From Ga0077527 sp021300125 (GTDB lineage: Bacteria; Pseudomonadota; Gammaproteobacteria; Burkholderiales; SG8-41), in the NCBI GenBank assembly GCA_046339595.1, contig JBKDUF010000034.1, positions 1 to 64,000 on the forward strand: a DNA stretch of 64,000 bases. The letters are read 5' to 3'. Positions within the stretch are counted from its first letter, which is position 1, and each line of letters opens with the position of its first letter. This document shows positions 1 to 8,027 of this stretch, one piece after another. Below the pieces are notes generated by a model, which was not told the DNA's origin, made no database searches, and saw only the letters and a program-made list of their open reading frames with translations. Both the position numbers and the translations under genes were made by a program.

Positions 1-206
1 GGCTTGGATGGCTTGACCGACTGCCGGGTGGGGTGGTTCCGGCGCGCCCCCGCGGGGCGACCTCCGAGTCAGGAGACCTCGCCGTTGCGCTCGCCGCGCT
101 CGTCGACAACGACCAGGAAGTGCAGTGGGCCGTCACCCGGCTGCCGGCAGGCACCGCGGTCACCGACGGCATTCGCCAGGCGCTGAAGCTGCTGGCGAGG
201 GCCTGA
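1..206 (+). CDS. ruvA: Holliday junction branch migration protein RuvA, C-terminal part (5' end outside window)
   Basis: The reading frame ending at the TGA at 204-206 has no start in the window. Its last ~35 residues (VDNDQEVQWAVTRLPAG, then TDGIRQALKLLARA) resemble the C-terminal domain III of betaproteobacterial RuvA, the flexible module that contacts RuvB. The frame is open from the left edge and ruvB starts five bases after its stop, the usual ruvA-ruvB order. RuvA tetramers bind the Holliday junction and load the RuvB motor. The segment before residue ~25 of the visible part is Pro/Arg-rich linker. The identification rests on the tail motif plus the neighbour. Confidence 0.8.
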   Translation, partial: LGWLDRLPGGVVPARPRGATSESGDLAVALAALVDNDQEVQWAVTRLPAGTAVTDGIRQALKLLARA

Positions 207-210
207 TGCC

Positions 211-1248
211 ATGATCGAAACCGACCGCCTGATTTCCGCCGCGACCGCCTCGACCCAGGAAGATGCCCTGGAGCGAGCACTACGTCCGAAGGCCCTCGAC
301 GAATACGTCGGCCAGGAAAAAGTGCGCGACCAGCTGTCGATCTTCATCGAGGCCGCACGCAAGCGCCGCGAGCCGCTCGACCACGTGCTGCTGTTCGGTC
401 CGCCAGGCCTCGGCAAGACCACGCTGTCACACATCATCGCGCGCGAGATGGGCGTCAACCTGCGCCAGACCTCGGGGCCGGTGATCGAGCGCCCGGGCGA
501 CCTTGCCGCGATGTTGACCAACCTCGAACCCAACGACGTGCTGTTCATCGACGAAATCCACCGCCTGTCCCCGGTGGTCGAGGAAATCCTCTATCCGGCG
601 CTCGAGGATTTCAAGATCGACATCATGATCGGCGAGGGGCCGGCGGCACGCTCGGTCAAGCTCGACCTGCCGCCGTTCACGCTGGTGGGCGCCACCACCC
701 GCGCCGGCATGCTCACCAACCCGCTGCGCGACCGTTTCGGCATTGTCGCCCGGCTCGAGTTTTACTCGGCCGATGAGCTCACCCGCATCGTGGAGCGTTC
801 GGCGCGGCTGCTCGAGATGGTGATTGACGTCGAGGGCGCGCGCGAGATCGCCGGCCGCTCACGCGGCACACCGCGCATTTCCAACCGCCTGCTGCGCCGG
901 GTTCGCGACTATGCCGAGGTGCGCGCCAGCGGCGAGGTTAACCGTGAGGTGGCCGATGCAGCGCTGAAAATGCTCGATGTCGACCCCCTGGGTCTCGACA
1001 TCATGGATCGCAAACTGCTGCGCGCGGTAATCGACCGTTTTGCCGGCGGACCGGTCGGGGTCGAGAATCTGGCCGCGGCGATTGGCGAGGAACGCGACAC
1101 CATCGAGGATGTGCTGGAGCCTTTCCTGATCCAGCAGGGTTACCTGCAGCGGACGATGCGCGGGCGGGTCGCCACCGGAATGGCCTACCGCCATTTCGGC
1201 CTCGTTGAACCGGGCGGCGTCGCGGCGCGCGATCTGTGGAACGAGTGA
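211..1248 (+). CDS. ruvB: Holliday junction DNA helicase RuvB
   Basis: A 345-residue AAA+ ATPase of normal RuvB length. Walker A (GPPGLGKTT) begins near residue 63, Walker B with DEIHR near 114, the sensor segment GATTRAG follows, and RDRFG near 173 carries the arginine finger. The C-terminal winged-helix DNA-binding part ends near the stop. As hexameric rings on RuvA-bound Holliday junctions it drives branch migration in recombinational repair in the cytoplasm. It lies directly after ruvA and its stop overlaps the next gene's ATG (TGATG), so the downstream radical SAM gene is probably co-translated. Nothing is abnormal. Confidence 0.98.
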   Translation: MIETDRLISAATASTQEDALERALRPKALDEYVGQEKVRDQLSIFIEAARKRREPLDHVLLFGPPGLGKTTLSHIIAREMGVNLRQTSGPVIERPGDLAAMLTNLEPNDVLFIDEIHRLSPVVEEILYPALEDFKIDIMIGEGPAARSVKLDLPPFTLVGATTRAGMLTNPLRDRFGIVARLEFYSADELTRIVERSARLLEMVIDVEGAREIAGRSRGTPRISNRLLRRVRDYAEVRASGEVNREVADAALKMLDVDPLGLDIMDRKLLRAVIDRFAGGPVGVENLAAAIGEERDTIEDVLEPFLIQQGYLQRTMRGRVATGMAYRHFGLVEPGGVAARDLWNE

Positions 1249-2018
1249 TGTTTTTACAGATTGAGGTCACCACCCATTGCAGCTTCATCTGTTTTTACTG
1301 CGCGGGCCGCGATATGCCGCAGCGGCATATGGAGTGGCCGGTATTTGAGCGGGTGATCGCTGGCATTCCCCCTGGGGCCCATGCAGTGTCGCTGCAGGGC
1401 GAGGGCGAGCCTACGCTGCATCCCCGGTTCTGGGACATGGTGGCCGCAGCCAAAATTCGTGGGTTTTCCCCCACGACCATCACCAACGGGTACGAGGTAG
1501 ACGTTGAAAGAATCGCAGCGGAACTGCCGGATGTCGCCGTGTCACTGGACACGCTCGATGAAGCCGAGGCAACACGTATCGGACGGCTCAAGCTGCCGCG
1601 GGTGCTGGCGACCGTGGAGCGGCTCGCCGCGCTGATGGGGCCGTCGCGGCTGCGCATCATGACGGTGGATTACGGCCAGGACCTCGCTCCGCTGCGGCGT
1701 TATCTGAATGCGCTTGGCCTGCACCAGCATATCGTGCAGCCGCTGCAGCGCAAGGATGATTATGCGCGCCGTTACCCGGACCGCGTCCGTGACAACGGTG
1801 TCTATCATTACCGCTGCCGTTTCCTGGACGCACCGGTGATGCGCTTTTTCACAATTGACGGACTTGAGTTGCCTTGCTGCTTCATCAAGGACACCACCGG
1901 ATTCACCACGATTGATGCGCTGGGCACCGACCTCAAGCGTGGGGTGGTGCCGGCACCCTGTGCCGGCTGCCGCGAGATCATGACTGGTGTGGCGACCGTA
2001 TCCCGGCGCCCGCCATGA
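1248..2018 (+). CDS. Radical SAM protein of unassigned function
   Basis: The protein has 256 residues from the ATG at 1248, which overlaps the ruvB stop as TGATG; a GTG at 1236 is an alternative start. A CxxxCxxC motif (Cys 11, 15 and 18, context HCSFICFYC) marks a radical SAM [4Fe-4S] cluster, and GEGEPTLHP resembles the SAM-binding GGEP motif. Near the C-terminus LPCCF and PCAGC supply four more cysteines, suggesting a truncated SPASM or twitch-like auxiliary cluster site. Such proteins act in the cytoplasm on peptides, cofactors or RNA. The substrate cannot be read from the sequence. Lying between ruvB and ybgC gives no functional hint beyond coupling to ruvB. Confidence 0.85.
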   Translation: MFLQIEVTTHCSFICFYCAGRDMPQRHMEWPVFERVIAGIPPGAHAVSLQGEGEPTLHPRFWDMVAAAKIRGFSPTTITNGYEVDVERIAAELPDVAVSLDTLDEAEATRIGRLKLPRVLATVERLAALMGPSRLRIMTVDYGQDLAPLRRYLNALGLHQHIVQPLQRKDDYARRYPDRVRDNGVYHYRCRFLDAPVMRFFTIDGLELPCCFIKDTTGFTTIDALGTDLKRGVVPAPCAGCREIMTGVATVSRRPP

Positions 2019-2046
2019 TTGCAAGTTATTGAATTAATTGAATAAT
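2019..2046 (+). promoter_or_regulatory. Candidate sigma-70 promoter for the ybgC-tol operon
   Basis: TTGCAA at 2019-2024 and AATAAT at 2041-2046 are separated by 16 bases. They lie in a strikingly AT-rich 35-base island within GC-rich sequence, between the radical SAM stop and the first Tol-operon gene. The island also reads as an imperfect palindrome, so it could be partly a terminator. The hexamers match consensus at 4/6 and 5/6. Confidence 0.4.
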
Positions 2047-2096
2047 TTTTTTCCCTTGGGCTGCTGTCGGCGCTGCAGGCGGTGGCAACCGCTGAC

Positions 2097-2567
2097 ATGG
2101 GTATGAGCCAGGGCATGCCGGGTCCGCAGGTCTTCAGCTGGCCGGTGCGCGTTTATTACGAGGACACCGACGCCGGTGGCGTGGTGTTTTACGCCAACTA
2201 CCTGCGTTTCATGGAGCGTGCCCGCAGCGAGTGGCTGCGCGCGCTCGGTTTCGAACAGCCACGGCTGGCCGACGACCACGGCGTGCTGTTCGTGGTGCGT
2301 GCGGTGCAGATCGAATACCTGAAGCCGTCGCGGTTCAATGACAGCTTGCAGGTGACGGTGGAAGTGGTTAACGTCGGCGCCAGCCGGATCCGCTTCTCGC
2401 AGCGTGTGCTGCGCGAAGAAGAGGGTGGGTTGATGCAGGAACTGGTCGCGGCGCTTGTCGATGTGGTGTGTGTGACCACGGGTGCTTTCAAGCCGTCACG
2501 GGTACCCGGGGCATTGCGGAAAAAAATGGGAATCAAAGAGGGAATCAAAGAGGGAATCACAGAGTGA
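2097..2567 (+). CDS. ybgC: Tol-Pal system-associated acyl-CoA thioesterase YbgC
   Basis: Single hot-dog fold protein of the 4-hydroxybenzoyl-CoA thioesterase family. The segment YEDTDAGGVVFYANYLRFME is the family signature, with the catalytic Asp of DTDAGG. It hydrolyses acyl-CoA (or acyl-ACP) thioesters in the cytoplasm and is the standard first gene of tol operons. ATG 2097 is taken as the start; GTG 2082 and ATG 2103 are possible. The C-terminal tail is made by three 12-base tandem repeats encoding GIKE-GIKE-GITE, which look like a recent expansion. Its TGA overlaps the GTG proposed for tolQ. Confidence 0.93.
   Translation: MGMSQGMPGPQVFSWPVRVYYEDTDAGGVVFYANYLRFMERARSEWLRALGFEQPRLADDHGVLFVVRAVQIEYLKPSRFNDSLQVTVEVVNVGASRIRFSQRVLREEEGGLMQELVAALVDVVCVTTGAFKPSRVPGALRKKMGIKEGIKEGITE
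2528..2563 (+). repeat. 12-base tandem repeat, three copies, at the ybgC 3' end
   Basis: The unit gggaatcaaaga is present twice exactly and once with a single change (gggaatcacaga). It is in frame with ybgC and abuts the ybgC stop and the tolQ GTG. Each unit contains a GGGA/GAGGGA purine run that could serve as a Shine-Dalgarno sequence for tolQ. Copy-number change would keep the ybgC frame intact. Confidence 0.9.
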
Positions 2568-3247
2568 ATGCTACGCTCTCCCACGACATGTCGGTGCTCA
2601 GCCTGATCACCGGTGCCAGTGTGCCGGTGCAGCTGGTGATGGCCGCGCTGATGCTGGCATCGCTGTTCTCCTGGTATTACATTTTCCTGAAGATTTTCAC
2701 CCTGCGCCGTGCCGAGCGGCAGACGGCGGAGTTCGAGCGAGAGTTCTGGAGCGGTGCAGACCTCAATGAGCTTTTCCAGCGTGCGGTAAACGCGCGTGAC
2801 TCTTCAGGCAGCCTCGAGCGCATTTTCGAGGCTGGCTTCCGCGAGTTCACCAAGCACCACCGCGAGCGCGGCGCTGACGTTGCAGGCCTGATGGACAGCA
2901 CCCGGCGCGCGATGCGCGCCACCTACCAGCGCGAGATGGACCGCCTCGAGTCCTCCCTTTCCTTCCTGGCCTCTGTCGGCTCCGTCAGTCCCTATGTCGG
3001 CCTGCTCGGAACGGTGTGGGGGATCATGAATTCCTTCCGCGGGCTTGCCAATGTCGCGCAGGCCACACTGGGCCATGTCGCGCCGGGCATCGCGGAAGCC
3101 CTGATTGCCACGGCGATCGGCCTGTTCGCTGCGATACCGGCGGTGGTTGCCTACAACCGCTTTGCCGGAGACGTCAACCGGCTGGCGATCCGCTTCGAGT
3201 CCTTTACCGAGGAATTCTCCAACATCCTGCAGCGGCAGCTGCGCTGA
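2564..3247 (+). CDS. tolQ: Tol-Pal proton channel subunit TolQ
   Basis: Inner-membrane protein of the MotA/TolQ/ExbB proton channel family, 227 residues from GTG 2564 (E. coli TolQ has 230). This GTG forms a GTGA overlap with the ybgC stop and has GAGGGA eight bases upstream; ATG 2588 is the alternative. Hydrophobic helices lie near residues 20-42, 135-157 and 170-192. The second and third, with GLLGTVWGIM and EALIATAIGL, line the channel with TolR. With TolR and TolA it energizes outer-membrane constriction during division. It is followed by tolR after 16 bases. Confidence 0.96.
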   Translation: MNATLSHDMSVLSLITGASVPVQLVMAALMLASLFSWYYIFLKIFTLRRAERQTAEFEREFWSGADLNELFQRAVNARDSSGSLERIFEAGFREFTKHHRERGADVAGLMDSTRRAMRATYQREMDRLESSLSFLASVGSVSPYVGLLGTVWGIMNSFRGLANVAQATLGHVAPGIAEALIATAIGLFAAIPAVVAYNRFAGDVNRLAIRFESFTEEFSNILQRQLR

Positions 3248-3263
3248 GGCTGGGGAGCGCGCG

Positions 3264-3686
3264 ATGCTCATCGAAAAACGCGGCGGCCGGCGCCTGATGA
3301 ACCAGATCAACGTTGTGCCCTACATCGACGTGATGCTGGTGCTGCTGGTGATTTTCATGGTCACCGCGCCCATGATCAACCCCGGCCAGATCGAGCTGCC
3401 CTCGGTGGGCAAGACCGCCAATCCGCCGGTGGCGCCCCTCGAAGTGGCGGTGGACCGCGACGGCAAGCTGATGCTGCGCGACCGCGAGCGCGGCGGTGCC
3501 GAGCGCCGCGTCAGCCGTGACGAGCTGATCGCGGCGATCCGCGACAAGCAGAAGCGCAATCCCGGGCAGGCAGTGGTGATCGCTGCCGACAAGGACGTGC
3601 GCTACGAGGCGGTGCTCGAAGTGATGGACATGTTGCAGCAGAACCAGGTGCAGAAAGTGGGCCTGCTCGCGCGTCCCCGCAACTGA
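3264..3686 (+). CDS. tolR: Tol-Pal proton channel subunit TolR
   Basis: ExbD/TolR family, 140 residues from ATG 3264, preceded by GGGGAG. A single N-terminal membrane helix (about residues 17-38, VPYIDVMLVLLVIFMV) carries Asp22, the conserved protonatable residue of the channel. The periplasmic domain ends with the typical KDVRYEAVLEVMDMLQ...GLLARP region. It partners TolQ to convert proton flow into TolA movement. An in-frame extension runs further upstream but overlaps tolQ and lacks TolR features, so the internal ATG was chosen. Its stop overlaps the tolA ATG (TGATG). Confidence 0.96.
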   Translation: MLIEKRGGRRLMNQINVVPYIDVMLVLLVIFMVTAPMINPGQIELPSVGKTANPPVAPLEVAVDRDGKLMLRDRERGGAERRVSRDELIAAIRDKQKRNPGQAVVIAADKDVRYEAVLEVMDMLQQNQVQKVGLLARPRN

Positions 3687-4486
3687 TGGCGGCGTTTGCG
3701 CTGCATTCGCTCGAGGAAGCCTGGGCCGGCGCGCTGACCTTCGCGGTGCATCTGGCGCTGCTTGCCCTCCTGGTGTTCGGCGTCAGCTGGCAACAGCAGA
3801 AGATGGATACCGTGGCCGTTGCCGAGCTGTGGCGCGAACTGCCCTCGATGGCGCCACGGGAGGAGACGCCGCCTCCGCCGGAAGCGACGCCGGTGCCGAC
3901 GCCTCCGCAGCCGAAAGTCGAAGCCAAACAGCCGCAGAAGCCCGAGCCGGCGCCCAAGGCCGACATCGCGCTGAAGGACAAGCAGGAAAAGGAACGCAAG
4001 CTCAAGGAGCAGGCGGCGCTGGACGCGGAGAAGAAAAAGCGCGCCGAGGACAAGGCCAGGGAATCCGAGCTGGAAAAAAAGAAAAAGGCCGAAGCCGAGG
4101 CACTGAAGGCGAAGCAGGCGGCTGAGGCCGAGGCCAGGCGTATCGCTGCCGAGCAGCAGCTCGCGCGCGACAAGATCGCGGCGCAGGAAGCAGCCGCGGC
4201 GAAGCGCGAAGTCGACAAGTACCTGGCCGGCATCCAGGCCAAGGTGCGCCGTTTCGTGCGGGTGCCATCCAGTCTCCAGGGCAACCCGGAGGCCGAGGTC
4301 GTGGTCACGCTGCTGCCTGGCGGCGAGGTGCTCAACGTGCGCATCAGGAAAAGCAGCGGCAACATTGCCTATGACGAGGCCGTCGAGCGCGCGATACGTC
4401 TTGCCCAGCCCTTCGAGGTGCCCTCTGGCGAGATGTTTCAGCGGAATTTCCGCGAATTCACGATGGTCTTCAGGCCGCAAAGCTGA
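3686..4486 (+). CDS. tolA: Cell envelope integrity protein TolA
   Basis: 266 residues. One membrane anchor lies near residues 16-35 (ALTFAVHLALLALLVFGV). A proline-rich stretch follows (PPPEATPVPTPPQPKVE), then a long Lys/Glu/Ala coiled coil (about 85-175) and a C-terminal TonB-like domain (VRRFVRVPSSL...GEVLNVRIRKSSG...RAIRLAQPF). TolA spans the periplasm and links the TolQR motor to Pal and TolB. It is shorter than E. coli TolA (421) because of a shorter coil, common outside enterobacteria. It begins at the tolR stop. Confidence 0.95.
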   Translation: MAAFALHSLEEAWAGALTFAVHLALLALLVFGVSWQQQKMDTVAVAELWRELPSMAPREETPPPPEATPVPTPPQPKVEAKQPQKPEPAPKADIALKDKQEKERKLKEQAALDAEKKKRAEDKARESELEKKKKAEAEALKAKQAAEAEARRIAAEQQLARDKIAAQEAAAAKREVDKYLAGIQAKVRRFVRVPSSLQGNPEAEVVVTLLPGGEVLNVRIRKSSGNIAYDEAVERAIRLAQPFEVPSGEMFQRNFREFTMVFRPQS

Positions 4487-4537
4487 CCATCCCGAGAACT
4501 TGAGGTTGCAGACACTGTCGCACTACTGAAACCGATC

Positions 4538-5848
4538 ATGAATCCCATCGTTCAAAAAATCATGCCCGCACACCTGCTGATCCTCGTCTGGGCCCTCCTG
4601 TGCGCGATGTTTGCACCGGTCTCCGCGGCCCAGCTGCGCATCGAAGTCATCGGCGGCGGTGCGACCCAGATTCCCGTCGCCATCGTGCCGTTCCGCGCCG
4701 AGGACGGATTGGCGCAGAAACTGACCCCGGTCATTGCCGCCAATCTCGCACGCAGCGGCCTGTTCCGCCTCGTCGATGCCGGCGGCATGAGCCCGGTACC
4801 GCACGAGCCCGAGCAGGTCAATTATCCGCAATGGCGGGCCCGCGGCGCCGATGCGGTGGTGATCGGCGCGGTGAGCAAGGCCGCAGACGGGCGCTATGAC
4901 ATCCGTTTCCGCGTGCTCGATGCCGCGAAGCAGACCCAGATCGCCGGCTTTGTCTATTTCGCGACCGAGTCCCAGCTGCGGCTCACCGCGCACCGGATCA
5001 GCGATGTCATCTACGAGCGGCTCACCGGTGACCCTGGCGTCTTTGCCACGCGCATCACCTATGTCGCCAAGCGCGGCAGCCGCTTTGAACTGCAGGTGGC
5101 TGATGCCGACGGGTTCGGTGCACAGACCGTGCTCAGCTCGAACGAGCCCATCATTTCGCCGGCGTGGTCACCGGACGGCAACCGCCTGGCCTATGTCTCG
5201 TTCGAGGACAAGAAGCCGGTGGTGTACGTGCAGTCCCTGCTCACCGGCGAGCGCCGGGCCGTGGCCAATTTCCGGGGCAGCAACAGCGCCCCGGCGTGGT
5301 CCCCCGACGGACGGCGGCTCGCGGTGACGCTGACGCGGGACGGCGGTTCGCAGATTTACCTGATCAATGCAGACGGGTCCGGTGCACCGCAGCGGCTGAC
5401 GCAAAGCGCTGCAATAGACACGGAGGCGAATTTTTCGCCCGACGGCCAGTCGATCCTGTTCACCTCCGATCGCGGTGGCGGACCGCAGATATACCGCATT
5501 CCGGTTGGCGGCGGCGCGGCGCAGCGGATCACCTTCGAGGGCAGTTATAACGTATCGCCGCGGCACAGCCCCGATGGCAAAAGCTTTACCTTCATCCAGC
5601 GCAACGGCGGCCGCTTCAACGTCGCGGTACAGGATATCGCCACGCGCCAGGTGCAGGTGCTGACCGATGGCGGCATCGACGAGTCACCGAGTTTCGCGCC
5701 CAATGGCAGGGTCATCCTTTATGCGACCGAGGTCAGGGGGCGTGGTATATTGGCCGCCGTTTCGAGCGACGGTCGCATCCGGCAGCGTTTCACCGCCGAT
5801 GCCGGGGACGTGCGCGAACCCGCGTGGAGTCCAGTGGTCGGCAAATGA
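4538..5848 (+). CDS. tolB: Tol-Pal periplasmic beta-propeller protein TolB
   Basis: 436 residues with a signal peptide ending near residue 31 (FAPVSAAQ). An N-terminal alpha/beta domain (IPVAIVPF..., LARSGLFRLVDAGGM) precedes a six-bladed propeller. The propeller is visible as repeated WSPDG / FSPDG / HSPDG segments of the PD40 type. TolB binds Pal in the periplasm and is released by TolA in the trans-envelope cycle. The length matches family norms. It lies between tolA and pal in the conserved operon and shows no defects. Confidence 0.97.
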   Translation: MNPIVQKIMPAHLLILVWALLCAMFAPVSAAQLRIEVIGGGATQIPVAIVPFRAEDGLAQKLTPVIAANLARSGLFRLVDAGGMSPVPHEPEQVNYPQWRARGADAVVIGAVSKAADGRYDIRFRVLDAAKQTQIAGFVYFATESQLRLTAHRISDVIYERLTGDPGVFATRITYVAKRGSRFELQVADADGFGAQTVLSSNEPIISPAWSPDGNRLAYVSFEDKKPVVYVQSLLTGERRAVANFRGSNSAPAWSPDGRRLAVTLTRDGGSQIYLINADGSGAPQRLTQSAAIDTEANFSPDGQSILFTSDRGGGPQIYRIPVGGGAAQRITFEGSYNVSPRHSPDGKSFTFIQRNGGRFNVAVQDIATRQVQVLTDGGIDESPSFAPNGRVILYATEVRGRGILAAVSSDGRIRQRFTADAGDVREPAWSPVVGK

Positions 5849-5897
5849 GCGGTCACGTAATCCATTCCAGCCACCAGCCCTGTCGACAAGGAGCCCC

Positions 5898-6458
5898 ATG
5901 ATCAAACGACTGATACTGGTTTCGGTACTGCTGTCGATGCTTGCAGCCTGCAGCAGCACGCCCACCAAGGAGCAGGATGCGGCCGCGGTCGAGGACCGCA
6001 GCGGCGGTGCCGTTGCCGCCGCTCCCGCGCAGAAACCGCAGGCTCCGGCCGCGGGTCCGGTCACCAAGCCGCTGCAGCCCTCGACGGTGTCTGCCAACCC
6101 ATTGAAGGATCCTGCCAACATCCTGTCAAAGCGCAGCATTTATTTCGAACTCGACAGCAATGTGGTACGCGAGGAATTCAAGCCGGTGGTGGCCGCCCAT
6201 GCCCGCTATCTGCAGCAGAACCGTGGCGTGAGGATGACCATCCAGGGTCATGCCGATGAGCGCGGCAGCCGGGAGTACAACCTCGCGCTGGGACAGCGCC
6301 GGGCCGATGCGGTGAAGCAGGCGATGCAGCTGCTCGGTGCCAGCGCGGAACAGATTGAAACCGTCAGCTTCGGGGAGGAAAAACCCAAGGCGACCGGCCA
6401 TGACGAGGCGAGCTGGGCCGAGAACCGCCGCGCCGACCTGGCCTATCCCAACGACTGA
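5898..6458 (+). CDS. pal: Peptidoglycan-associated outer-membrane lipoprotein Pal
   Basis: 186 residues from ATG 5898, preceded by AAGGAG. The signal peptide ends in the lipobox LAAC with Cys18 as lipidation site. An Ala/Pro-rich linker leads to an OmpA-like domain (IYFELDSNVV, IQGHADERGSREYNLALGQ, RRADLAYP). Pal anchors the outer membrane to peptidoglycan and is the docking partner of TolB and TolA. An upstream in-frame extension overlaps tolB and was rejected because the lipoprotein signal fixes the start. Confidence 0.97.
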   Translation: MIKRLILVSVLLSMLAACSSTPTKEQDAAAVEDRSGGAVAAAPAQKPQAPAAGPVTKPLQPSTVSANPLKDPANILSKRSIYFELDSNVVREEFKPVVAAHARYLQQNRGVRMTIQGHADERGSREYNLALGQRRADAVKQAMQLLGASAEQIETVSFGEEKPKATGHDEASWAENRRADLAYPND

Positions 6459-6466
6459 TTATCGCC

Positions 6467-7288
6467 ATGATGTGCCGTAACGGGGTTGCCGTCTGTTCCG
6501 CGATGTTGGTGCTGATGCTGTCTCCTTCTCCGGCCCTTGCCCTGTTCGGCGACGATGTTGCGCGCAAACAGGTGGCTGAGCAGCAGAAGCGGCTGGACGA
6601 ACTGCGCCAGGTGACAGAGGGCATTGCGGCCAGGCTGGGGCGCCTGGAGGATGAGGCTGCGAGGACCAGCCAGGTGCTCGCGCTGGCCGCCGAAATCCAG
6701 AAGCTACGCGACGAGATCCGCGGGCTGCGCGGCGAGGTCGAGACCCTCGCCAACAACATTGACGGTGTGGCCAAGCGACAGCGCGACATGTATATCGACC
6801 TGGACCAGAGGCTGCGCCGCTTCGAGCAGCAGCCGGCGGCAGCCGCTGCATCGCAGCCTGTCATCGCGGCGCCCGGAGACACGGCCAAACCTCCTGCCAC
6901 CTCCGTGGCCGCGAACGAGGAAAACGAGGCCTACGAGCGCGCCCAGGCGCTGCGCCGGGCCGGCAATTATCCGGCGGCAATCACCGCGCTCCAGGCCTTT
7001 CTCGCCAAGTATCCGAAAAGCACGCTGGCGCCGCGCGCCCAGTATTGGATCGGCGATTCGCAATTCAACCTGCGCGACTTCAAGGCTGCGATTTCAAGCC
7101 AGCAGCGGCTGCTTTCGTCCTATCCCGACAGCAGTTCGGTACCTGATGCCCTGCTCAATCTGGCCAGTGCGCAACTCGAATCCGGCGACGCTGCGGCTGC
7201 GCGCAAGACCATGGACGCACTGATCGCGCGGTTCCCGGCCTCCGAAGCGGCGGAAAAGGCGCGCCGCCGCATCGGCGCCGCGCGCTGA
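6467..7288 (+). CDS. cpoB: Tol-Pal system protein YbgF / CpoB
   Basis: 273 residues with a signal peptide (cleavage near PALALFGDD). A coiled-coil trimerization region covers about residues 30-125 (EQQKRLDELRQ, EIQKLRDEIRGLRGEVETL). C-terminal TPR-like repeats follow, starting near residue 150 (AYERAQALRRAGNYPAAITALQAFLAKYPKS, split here by motif only; AQYWIGDSQFNLRDFKAA). In E. coli CpoB couples Tol-Pal constriction to PBP1B peptidoglycan synthesis in the periplasm. It closes the tol operon, 8 bases after pal, with queE 20 bases downstream. Confidence 0.93.
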   Translation: MMCRNGVAVCSAMLVLMLSPSPALALFGDDVARKQVAEQQKRLDELRQVTEGIAARLGRLEDEAARTSQVLALAAEIQKLRDEIRGLRGEVETLANNIDGVAKRQRDMYIDLDQRLRRFEQQPAAAAASQPVIAAPGDTAKPPATSVAANEENEAYERAQALRRAGNYPAAITALQAFLAKYPKSTLAPRAQYWIGDSQFNLRDFKAAISSQQRLLSSYPDSSSVPDALLNLASAQLESGDAAAARKTMDALIARFPASEAAEKARRRIGAAR

Positions 7289-7308
7289 GTCCCCTGCTGT
7301 TGCCACGC

Positions 7309-8007
7309 ATGGCGCCCGACTCCATCAACGCCACCCCCGCAGCGCTAGTTCCTGATGCCCGGCTGGAGGAAAGCCTGCGCGTCACCGAGATTTTTCATTC
7401 CCTGCAGGGCGAGACCAGCCGGGTCGGCCTGCCCACCGTGTTCGTGCGCCTCACAGGCTGTCCCCTGCGCTGCGGTTATTGCGACACCGCATATGCCTTT
7501 CACGGCGGCCAGTCGCTGTCGCTCGAAGCCATCCTCGACCGGGTTCATGACTACGGCGCGCACCACGTCACGGTCACGGGTGGCGAGCCGATGGCGCAGA
7601 AGCACGTACCGCTTCTGTTGCGCCGGCTGGCCGATGCCGGCTACTCGGTGTCGCTTGAAACCAGCGGCGCGCTGGACGTCTCCCCGGTGGATGTACGGGT
7701 GTCGAAAATCCTCGATCTCAAGACCCCGGGTTCCGGCGAATGCGGGCGCAACCTGTGGTCGAACCTGGAACACCTCACCGCGCACGACGAGATCAAGTTC
7801 GTGCTCTGTGATCAGGCTGACTATGAATGGGCAGTGGCCTGCCTGCGCGAACACCGTCTTGACCAGCGTTGCCCGGTACTGATGTCACCGGTGTACGGCA
7901 GGCTGGAGCCGCGTGAGCTTGCCGAGTGGATCCTGATCGACCGGCTGCGGGTACGCATGCAGGTGCAGCTGCACAAGCTGCTGTGGGGCGAGCAGCCGGG
8001 CCGCTGA
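7309..8007 (+). CDS. queE: 7-carboxy-7-deazaguanine synthase QueE
   Basis: Radical SAM enzyme of 232 residues from ATG 7309 (TTG 7300 is possible). The cluster motif CPLRCGYC is of the CxxxCxxC type, and TVTGGEPMAQK is the SAM-binding GGE motif. It converts 6-carboxy-tetrahydropterin to 7-carboxy-7-deazaguanine in the queuosine pathway in the cytoplasm. The segment FHSLQGETSRVGLPTVFVRL is the typical QueE opening. It sits between cpoB and queC. The partner queD is not in this window. Confidence 0.95.
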   Translation: MAPDSINATPAALVPDARLEESLRVTEIFHSLQGETSRVGLPTVFVRLTGCPLRCGYCDTAYAFHGGQSLSLEAILDRVHDYGAHHVTVTGGEPMAQKHVPLLLRRLADAGYSVSLETSGALDVSPVDVRVSKILDLKTPGSGECGRNLWSNLEHLTAHDEIKFVLCDQADYEWAVACLREHRLDQRCPVLMSPVYGRLEPRELAEWILIDRLRVRMQVQLHKLLWGEQPGR

Positions 8008-8027
8008 GCGGCCGGTTGCCGAAGCGG

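Noticed and set aside
2031..2052. Intrinsic terminator after the radical SAM gene
   Set aside because: The AT-rich near-palindrome followed by T's has mismatched, AT-only arms; a promoter reading fits better.
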